Position numbers and translations under genes: made by a program
Shown: one piece after another, positions 56,438-64,000 of the stretch
Numbering within the stretch: the stretch's first letter is position 1
How the letters are laid out: each line of letters starts with the position of its first letter
NCBI GenBank assembly: GCA_963920635.1
Contig: OY987298.1
Coordinates: forward strand, 132,217,180 to 132,281,179
Direction: 5' to 3'
From: Pseudeuparius sepicola
Lineage: Eukaryota; Arthropoda; Insecta; Coleoptera; Anthribidae
DNA length: 64,000 bases
Notes under the pieces: generated by a model
Databases searched by the model: none
Seen by the model: only the letters and a program-made list of their open reading frames with translations
What the model was told of the DNA's origin: nothing

Positions 56438-57123
56438 CAGGGTGTCCCATTTTGGGTGTTTTTGGGTGTTTTTCTCAAAAATCTCGGTTATTATTAAAGC
56501 TAGAGGGTTGCGGTTTTCACGTCACTGTACTACTTTTTTGAGAGGAATTTGGTGGACCAATCAGATTATAGATAAGCTTTATAGTTTCCACGCATTGGCG
56601 CAGGACTGAAATTTTCGATTTTTTGGAAACCTCTCTACTGGCTACAACTTATATATATCGACAAATTTAATCAACTATTTTTATAGATTTTTTTGGCGTA
56701 GAATAGAATGGAATAATTAGTTTTTTGGTAGCGTTAATAGTTTTTGAGATATGAACTACGGTTTTCATTTAAAAAAAATATATAACTTTGGTTCATATCT
56801 CAAAAACTATTAACGCTACCAAAAAACTAATTATTCCATTCGATTCTACGCCAAAAAATCTATAAAAATAGTTTATTAAATTTGTCGATATATATATAAG
56901 TTGTAGCCAGGAGAGAGGTTTCCAAAAAAATCGAAAATTTCAGTCCTGCGCCAATGCGCGGAAACTCTAAAACTTATCTAAAATCTGATTGGTCCACCAA
57001 ATTCCTCTCAAAAAAGTAGTACAGTGACGTGAAAACCGCAACCCTCTAGCTTTAATAATAACCGAGATCTCGACCGAGATTTTTGAGAAAAACACCCAAA
57101 AACACCCAAAATGGGACACCCTG
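56438..57123. mobile_element. 686-bp near-perfect palindrome (fold-back MITE)
   Basis: Starts CAGGGTGTCCCATTTTGGGT and ends with its complement ACCCAAAATGGGACACCCTG, TA on both sides. The two arms, about 315 bp each, match almost base for base around a short centre near 56770-56800. Differences are few: a handful of substitutions plus the small insertion CTCGACCGAGAT near 57067. A transcript would fold into a very long hairpin. No coding capacity. Confidence 0.9.
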
Positions 57124-57680
57124 TACACTATAATTTTTTTTTCCAAACAATGTTTTCGGCGTCAGCTTCTGCATAATTTATAACAAAAGAACAGTCGATA
57201 GTCATATTCGCAACACAGCCAATAAGCCATTTGAAATTTATGAATGCCCAACCATTTATTAAAAACAAAGAGAAAAATGTCAAAAGAAATAGTTGCTTAT
57301 AATCGTGTCAAGATGCCAAATACGAAAATGTGTATAAGTATAATTATATTTACTTTTTTGTGTTTTTTTTAAATATTGCTTAGGGAGGTATTGGTATTTT
57401 TTGTGGTCGGTCTACTTTACAGATAAACAATAAATAAAGCACATTTTTTGTCTAACCAAAGGAAAATACCGTTCTATTTTTTGTTCAACTTGATTTTTCA
57501 CAAGAAAAGCACTTGCAATATTGGACAGAAAAATCCTGATCAAATTAAAAGAAATGTGGAATGAAATGGAATTACCTATTAAGTAACAGATAACTATACA
57601 TTTTATTTAATTTGTAATTAAAACAGGATTTTAAATCAAGTTTGTTATGTCAAATTTTACCTAGTAACAAAACGTAAAAA
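57124..57680. other. intron-like sequence, nothing recognised
   Basis: AT-rich, no feature. Confidence 0.35.
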
Positions 57681-58282
57681 GGCCGGTCCACACGCAACGA
57701 TGTATCGTACGATTTGCATGCGCAAGTAAATCGTTACAGGTAAATCTTTACAAATTCAGTGCGTCCACATTATAACAAATTATCGTAGTAAAGCTGCAAT
57801 TTTCGCTTGAGGAAGGGTTTTTGGAGTATTTTGACGTTTTGTTTAAATGTTAAAAGGAAGAGGGAAATCAGGAAACGTTTAAATAGAACTAGATGGTCTA
57901 AAGCATGGTTATTGAAATGAAGTCTATTTTACCATTGAATTCTATTATAAAATTATGCGAAATGGTCGACATATTTTTTAACAAATTTAAAATAAATCAG
58001 TTATTGCTTTAGTTTAATAATTTCCGGACTAAAAATAGGTAGGAGTCAGCTACCGCCGCACCTAAAAACTGTACAAATCTCAGACAAGCGTACACACGTT
58101 ACGATTTGCATGCGCAAATCTCCCAAATCTATATACTTTTCGGCTCAGACTTTCAACTCCGACGTCCAACTTTGCACAGTTCTAAATTTTGTGCAAATCT
58201 GCTGTCAACACGCAACGATTTATCTGTAACGATTTACTTGCGCATGCAAATCGTACGATACATCGTTGCGTGTGGACCGGCC
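57681..58282. mobile_element. 602-bp MITE with GGCCGGTCCACACGC ends
   Basis: GGCCGGTCCACACGCAACGA at 57681 and its complement ending GGACCGGCC at 58282; the arms match for about 60 bp. The sequence TTTGCATGCGCAA recurs near 57713, 58103 and 58240, like subterminal binding sites. Target duplication not resolved. Non-coding. Confidence 0.8.
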
Positions 58283-58709
58283 TTATTAAAAAGACCACAA
58301 AATTTTATATAAGCGATATTAAAAAATATATAAAAAAGTACAAATATTCACTTAGAAGTTCGTATTTGAGACCATGAAGCGATTTTAAACTACAAGGTAT
58401 TTCCTATAAAATTTTTTTCTCTTTTGAATAATAGTTAATAACGTTTTTGGAGAACCAAAAATGTTCAATATATTTGCTGTATCGTAATAATTATGAGGCA
58501 GCATATGTATATTATCGACTCCTATATGCAGACTTTTTTGCGGACATATATAAGGGTACTTTGTACTCAGCAGTTCTATAGAATAGAACGGTGAAGTACC
58601 TACCTGTTACTTATTTACCTGATATCTCATTTCACATTTTTTAATTCTGCAACAGGCATACACTGTGATATGCAATAACCCCTATAAACTTTTTATGTGT
58701 AGGCCGATT

Positions 58710-59010
58710 TCCAAATTTTTGATTGATTGAATTCAGCACGGTCTCAAACCCAAGTGTAAAATTTTTTTGAAATTAGAATAATTTAAAATTGAATTTTGAA
58801 AAATCGCAATAAAATTTCCAACAAAATGCAGGTATTAAGTATAATAAAATTAAGATATCTAATAATTACGGTTTTCTACTATTTTTTCAGTTTTTGCATA
58901 GGATATCTGTATACAACAGTATTTCTACCGAAAATAGACACATTAAAACCCTGCATTCTAAACTCAAAAAAGAGAAATGGTACACTTGTGTTTGAGACCG
59001 TGCTGAATAT
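58710..59010. repeat. fold-back repeat, about 300 bp
   Basis: ATTCAGCACGGTCTCAAACC at 58732 pairs with GTTTGAGACCGTGCTGAAT at about 58990-59008. AAGTGTAAAA/TACACTTGTG continue the arms. The open frame spanning it is incidental. Confidence 0.5.
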
Positions 59011-59332
59011 GAAGTCTTTATCGATAGTTTCTAAACAATTCGCTAAAATAGTAGGTAAGTAGGTAGATAGGTACACCTATTCTTGACATTTTTACCCAAA
59101 CTTTAGGTCGAGGTAGGACTTGATTTAGATTTTTATAATTTTCGAATAATCTCTCTAACAAAAAAGATTTAGAAAATGGTACCATAACTAAAAATTTTAT
59201 GGGGCCTTAAGTGGGGCCCCTTGCATATAGAGTCTATACCTACATATTATGCATAGACAAATTTAGGAAAATCTCAATTTTTTAAGATAGGTAACTTGCG
59301 GTAAAATTAAACATTTGCAAACATGCGAATGG

Positions 59333-59445
59333 AACTCCCTGTATATTGTTTGTTCAAATTTGGTATGTGGGGGTTTTGGGGTGACCTTATTAACGCTGTG
59401 GAGTTAGATTTTAATTTAAAAAATCTCAGCTGGTCATGGAATTGC
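59333..59445 (+). repeat. fragment of the long TIR seen at 20.1/22.1 kb
   Basis: TTTGTTCAAATTTGGTATGTGG...GGGGTGACC...ATTAACGCTGT follows the arm of the transposon at 19906-22384 with substitutions. A stray arm or a related truncated element. Confidence 0.6.
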
Positions 59446-60098
59446 ATTTTGAAAATGGCAGAAAGGTCAAAGGCCTTTCAAACAGAAAAAAGTTCAGGCA
59501 AAAATAAAGATGACATTTTTCCATGTGACCTGATCTGTCCAGCTATTCAGGTTTAAAAAACATTTTTATTATACTTTTTTGAAAACACCTAATTTTCATA
59601 TGTACCCATTGGTAATGTAAAATAGTTTTTCGGGCTATAGCGCACGGAAATAGTTTTCCTGCTCTCCGATTATTTTCGTGCACTGAATAAAAATACAAAA
59701 TATATTATGGCATTATTTTATTCCCAATAGATATATATCACTTTTGAGATAATTTGAGAGTAACCATGGAAACGCTACATCTGTTGCGTTTTAATGGTTA
59801 CCAAACACTGTATTGTCGGCGTTGTTTATTTTCAAAAGTAAAAATATTTCAAGTCTTTTTCGTTTTTATGTTTTTGTTTTCAAAGAAGTAAAATAACAAA
59901 TATCGTTCATTAGATACACGCTCAGAAATAGACATTTCCGTGCTTGCACGACTCCAGTGTTCGGCTTCGACTCGCCCGAGAATTTGCCGCACGCGCACGG
60001 AAAAATCCTTATTTTCAGACTCGTAACGAAATCTATTACTTCAATATTATTTATCAGCAGGATGGAAAGCCACCGGCCTGTGCTGTCCCTAAACTCAC
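59446..60098. other. intron next to the dpr exon donor
   Basis: Beginning of the giant intron in the transcript sense. No repeat or RNA recognised. Confidence 0.4.
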
Positions 60099-60278
60099 CT
60101 GGCATTCGTAGGTGCCGTTGTCCCTCTTCTGCACGTACTTGATCTGCAGCGTCCAGTCGTCGCTGCCCTCGGCGTGGAGCATCTGGAAGCGCTCGTCGTT
60201 CGTGTAGGTGAACACTCCCGACGACAGGATGTGCCAGTCGCGGCGCCTGATCCACGACACCTGCTGCAACGGGTGGTA
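60099..60278 (-). CDS. dpr-family receptor, exon with second half of Ig domain 1
   Basis: Internal exon of a Dpr (defective proboscis extension response) cell-surface protein, a family of two-Ig-domain neuronal receptors that bind DIP proteins at synapses. The 60 codons read VSWIRRRDWHIL, FTYTNDERFQ, SDDWTLQIKYVQKRD and end NGTYECQ. The Ig core Trp (residue 9), the D-x-G-x-Y-x-C motif (Cys 59) and an NGT glycosylation sequon are visible. The 3' boundary is clear: CAG/GTGAGT, phase 0, at 60099. The 5' boundary is uncertain. AG acceptors lie before 60278, 60263 and 60260, all phase 0, so the exon may start with TAC, CAG or GTG; 60278 is the outer limit. The first Ig1 cysteine must be in an upstream exon outside the window. 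Family assignment is firm; the dpr12-like subtype rests on recalled family motifs. Confidence 0.88.
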
Positions 60279-60332
60279 CTGCAAATCAGCGATACGAAAC
60301 ACTCAAGCATCGGAGAAATGCTACGTCAGGAA

Positions 60333-61105
60333 ACGATAATAGATACTTGCACAACCAAACTACAGGCATTGCCGAAAGTTGAGGCATGTTCAATAATCAT
60401 ACTTATTATAGGTGCACTTAGAATGGTTGCAAGTTAAACAGCATACAGGATAGGACGTAGGTCAAAAAAACATAAAAATTGCACAAGAGTTAAGTACCCT
60501 TATTTCAAACAATTCAGCAAAAAGGTTATTAAGAAAAGTTGTATAAAATTAAAAGCTATGCCTAAATACCAAAACATAGCCTCCTTAAATGAACCTTAAA
60601 TGAGAGTTTTTTAATATACACATTATCATTACTAATGTTTTACCTTGTTCAGAAGAATTTTTGCGAAATTTTAAAGTTTTGTTTAATATCGTTGCAACAA
60701 ACATGAAATTTGTTGTGATTCCCTAAAAAATTTAAAATCTAAGTTAATTTTACAAATTGCTTGAATTTGAACAAAGTTATGCGAAATTTATATAATTTTG
60801 ATTGATTTATGAAATTGTTTAGGATGAATATTAAAACATTTTTTTTAGGAAATTATTAGTTTTTCAAAAAAATATATTTCTTTTTCTTAGGAGGCTATGT
60901 TTTGGTATTTAGGAATAACTTTTAATTCTAGACAACTTTTCGTAATAACATTTTGCTGAATTTTGTGAAATAAGGGTACTTTACTCTTGTACAATTTATA
61001 TATTTTTTGACCTATTATTCTAAGGGCGCCTAATATGATTATCGAACCTGCACCAACTATTGGGAATATTTGTATTTGCGTTGTGAAATTAATAAAAAAA
61101 AATCC
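60333..61105. repeat. fold-back repeat upstream of the dpr exon
   Basis: Arms about 60360-60595 (AATAATCATACTTATTATAG, AGTACCCTTATTTCAAACAA, CCAAAACATAGCCTCCTTA) and 60890-61075 (complement). The AAGTACCCTTATTT block resembles the arm of the palindrome at 12.8-14.3 kb, suggesting a common family. Confidence 0.6.
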
Positions 61106-62214
61106 CATATGTTGCACACTTAAATGACCACACTGTATATGTATATAAATACCAACAAAGATAGTTGGTGGTTAGGATCCTTAGATTTAAATATAGACGC
61201 ATCTAGGGGCTCTAAAGTTGGATTTACACTAAACGAATATCATTGAACGGAGTACTAGCATTTCACATTTTTTGTAAAGCAAAATGATTGATTCATTTAT
61301 GTACATGTATTTATAAACAAATCTAGCAAAACGATTGTCACCCTCATCTAATAATTTTAATTGTCATATCGATCTGAAATTATTAGACTTATTCAACTTC
61401 GGTGGCAATACAATATTATGGTATCATCGAGCTTTTATGATAGAGGTGCGGAAAATATAAATTCCCTAACTAGTGCAAGTCCAGGACCAGAGAAGCATCT
61501 GTATTACTGATCTGCCGAAAACTTAGTACAGTTGAAAAATGTTGTTTATTAACACGCTTTTACTAGCCTGACTTGTACAAATCTAGCAAATGGACTTTCA
61601 CTCACCTCTAATTTCCGTAGCAATGTGAAATTTCGCAAACTTATTCAGTTCGGGTGATAATTTAATATTATTTTACCATCGAGTATTTATGTTGTTGGAG
61701 AAAGGAGGTGGTCATAGGGACTCCTCAATGGTTCCGTGTCGTTCATATCAGATATCTGATTAGATTTGGGTGTAAAACACCATGGAGTACTCTAGATCCT
61801 TAAAACTCTAAATATATTTAAGATTAAAAACTTAAAAAATAAAATTAACAGTTTAAAACTAAAGAAACATGCGTTTGTTATTGAATAATAAGTACCTACA
61901 AAATAATTTGATATTTTCCTTAATTACTTAAAATAAAAAACGTGGGACGCTAGGCAGGGCGTCCCGTTAATAATGGAACATAAAGCAACTTCATATAATG
62001 AAAATATATGAATAGTATACTTACTTACTAATTGTTGAAAATACCTATATGAAGTTGCTATATGTACCATTATTGACGAAACACCTTTTATGCAATAAAA
62101 TAAATATGAAGTAAAATTGAGAGCGTTATTATTCATAAACAAGCCATCACTTTTATTTAGAACATAAATAATAATATTAGATAAAAACTAACATAATTTG
62201 TGAAAATAAGGATG
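61106..62214. other. intron sequence with a diverged duplication and small hairpin
   Basis: About 61310-61480 and 61575-61740 are diverged direct repeats (ACAAATCTAGCAAA...CACC.CTAAT, TTATTCA.TTCGG...ATAATATT). About 61965-62075 is a small inverted repeat (GTTAATAATGGAACATA against ATGTACCATTATTGAC). No gene. Confidence 0.4.
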
Positions 62215-62540
62215 TAAGATTAGCGAGTGTAAATGTAATAATTACAAGAAAAGGTGATAATGGGCAAACATTGAAAGTTAACAAAAAGATAAAACTATTA
62301 ACCGCATACACGTGTTTCATGCTATTTGGCAATCATCAGTACGGTGTAACATTAACCAAATCAAAAGATAGGCATGATTTGGGAAGCAACAAATGAAGTC
62401 CAGGCCTATCTTTTGATTTGGTTAATGTTACACCGTACTGATGATTGCCAAACAGCGTGAAACACGTGTATGCGGTTACTAGTTTTTTCTTTTTGTTAAG
62501 TTTGAGTGTTTGCCCATTATCACCTTTTCTTGTAACAATT
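62215..62540. repeat. fold-back repeat related to 10.4-11.0 kb
   Basis: Arms TACAAGAAAAGGTGATAATG...CATCAGTACGGTGTAACATT and its complement meet almost without spacer near 62405 (AGTCCAGG/CCTATC). Same termini and arm order as the larger copy at 10.4 kb, without the inner segment. Confidence 0.75.
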
Positions 62541-63465
62541 TGTGACATTGAATCAATTTGGTGTTGGTTAAATTGTTTAATAACTTAATACTTAACATCG
62601 CCTGTATTATCAAATCTATTTTTAGTTAACAATAAAAGCCTGTTTATTAGTTTCTTCAACTATTAATTTTATTTTTGATCCCGAAAGAGCCAATTCAATA
62701 TTTATTTTCAAAATTGGTATTATATTTTGATTTTCATAGTTGTTGAAACAATTTTAATGTAAAATTCTCTTATTCATAACCATACTGTATTTTTAGAATC
62801 CTAGCAAAAAACAGTTGGTAAGTCGTTCAGTGTCTAGCAGAGGTCCTAAAGCATTCATCAACAGTCGGAAACGTAGTTTTTTCTGTCAAGATTTTAACTA
62901 ATTTCTGATAAAGAAATTATCTTTTAGTTAAAAAAATCTTCCTTTTTCGTAATATAAATACGATATGGCATTTCTTTTCGAAGTCTACTTTGAGAAAACA
63001 TTTTCAATGAAAATAATAATACCTAAACGATTTTTTCTATGAATATTTTGAACAATCTCTTTACAGAGCCTATTTTGAGTGAGTTGCTTAAAATTTGAAA
63101 CTGAAATTGAGATAAATTCAAATAAATTTGTACCTAGGCAGTCCTTTCTTTGGAAGTTAAAGTTGTTAAAGAGATTTTAAGAAAGTTGTCCATAATAATT
63201 ATTTATAAATATGATAGAATGCAACTTTTACATTCCTGAAAATATCCAAGGGTGGTGTCGAACTGTATAAATGGTTGATGTCAGTATTTACATCTTTATG
63301 TTATTTTATATTTCTAGCACACATTGCACGTAGCTACAAAAAACAATTATAAAAGAAATAAAGTTAGGTAAGATTCACTTTTAATGCATTTCTTATATCA
63401 AATATAGATAATTTAATGGAAACTATTAAATCTGATAGCCGTTGTTGGCCCATTCCCGATGTTAA
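62541..63465. other. intron-like sequence, nothing recognised
   Basis: AT-rich; no feature supported. Confidence 0.35.
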
Positions 63466-63645
63466 GATAACCACACGTAACCAACGATGGTTACGCCACA
63501 CCCTCTAACCCCTTCTAGTAGTTGTAGAAGACGCGGGAGTCTCCTACATATCATCGCTACTTACTATGTAGTCAGTTGGATCAAATATCACCTAGCCGAT
63601 GGATCTCTTATGCTCCAGTAGGAGTCTTGGGTTCGAATCAACACC
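63466..63645 (+). repeat. tRNA-like repeat, second copy
   Basis: Shares CACACCCTCTAACCCCTTCT, AGTTGTAGAAGACG, ATCGCTACTTACTATG and CACCTAGCCGATGG with the interior of 15602-15929 (inverted there). Ends CAGTAGGAGTCTTGGGTTCG and AATC, i.e. a good Pol III B box. No flanking 65-bp TIRs here. Confidence 0.55.
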
Positions 63646-64000
63646 TATATTTTATATTATTTCCTCGGATTTGATGACAGTTCCAATATCTGTTTGTTAT
63701 AGGGAATTATTGCATTCAGGCATAAACCATATTTACCATATCCAGGTGACAAATTTAAGAGGATTCAATTCTGCATATCTACATATAGATATAATCAATA
63801 ATGATTAGTAGTCCAACATGTAGTAACGCATTCTTGTGCGACTAGCCACTATTCTCATCATAAAATGCCCTTTGTTTTGTCTCCAAGATAAAATATATCC
63901 ATACTACTCTAAGAACAAAGGTAGAAAACCAACCATGTAGCCAGTGATCTTCTCAGTGATATATGCCTCCGAAACCACTTTGGATATCGCGTGTTTTTTT
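63646..64000. other. window end, nothing recognised
   Basis: Presumed upstream intron of the dpr-family gene. No feature seen. Confidence 0.35.

Larger units (their letters stand above)
6160..60098 (-). other. giant intron of the dpr-family gene
   Basis: Interval between the phase-0 donor GTGAGT at 60098 and the TTTCAG acceptor ending at 6160. It is about 53.9 kb and holds all the transposons listed between these points. No other dpr exon was seen inside, which fits because the flanking exons already join contiguously in the protein. Long introns loaded with transposons are common in insect neural adhesion genes. That it is one intron is an inference from frame and protein continuity. Confidence 0.78.

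Noticed and set aside
60054..60310. Overlapping open frames at the dpr exon in other frames and on the plus strand
   Set aside because: Only the frame ending in TYECQ matches an Ig domain; the Arg-rich alternatives are codon-bias shadows.
1..64000. CRISPR arrays, bacterial operons, rRNA genes
   Set aside because: No regularly spaced short repeats, no cas-like genes and no rRNA sequence. Repeats present are eukaryotic transposon arms and microsatellites.

Overview
The window looks like about 64 kb of an AT-rich insect nuclear genome. Evidence for this is the very low coding density, GT-AG introns, two exons of an insect Dpr-type immunoglobulin gene, and a dense mix of Tc1/mariner, Ty3/gypsy-errantivirus, non-LTR and Penelope-like elements. 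The insect order cannot be fixed from the sequence. There are no bacterial-style operons and no CRISPR array.

Host gene: two phase-0 exons on the minus strand belong to one dpr-family cell-surface receptor gene, closest by eye to the dpr12 type. One (60278-60099) carries the second half of Ig domain 1; the other (6159-6022) carries the Ig1 end, the linker and the start of Ig2. They join in frame, so 6160-60098 would be a single intron of about 53.9 kb. The rest of the window would be intron on either side. No other host exon was recognised.

Inside the intron lies a nearly complete 9.3 kb LTR retroelement (23773-33066, minus strand, the same sense as dpr). It has 401/402-bp LTRs that appear to differ at only about two positions, a TACA target duplication, a tRNA-Leu primer site and a polypurine tract. 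Its order is gag, protease, RT/RNase H/integrase, a small basic ORF, then env of the furin-cleaved F-protein type. Its pol carries, between protease and reverse transcriptase, a domain that reads as a TARG1/OARD1-like macrodomain with both expected catalytic positions kept. This is the most interesting item here. Pol is interrupted by two in-frame stops; gag and env are open.

Other elements, left to right: a decayed Tc1 element with TIRs (1805-3290), a transposase scrap (3547-3690), a deleted DDE transposon (7067-7928), fold-back repeats (10.4-11.0 kb and 62.2-62.5 kb), a MITE pair (11.1 and 18.7 kb), a 1.5 kb palindromic nest (12.8-14.3 kb), a tRNA-Ala-like pseudogene and a tRNA-like repeat with long TIRs (15.4-15.9 kb), a small TTA-flanked MITE (19580-19828), a mariner-superfamily transposon with introns and roughly 500-bp TIRs (19.9-22.4 kb), LINE tails (22.7 and 52.7 kb), palindromes at 34.1, 38.6, 44.5-46.5, 55.1 and 56.4 kb, and a Penelope-like fragment (41.3-42.5 kb). 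Many fold-backs share CAGGGTG-type ends next to TA. The remaining stretches look like plain intron, with a few less AT-rich blocks that may be conserved non-coding DNA.
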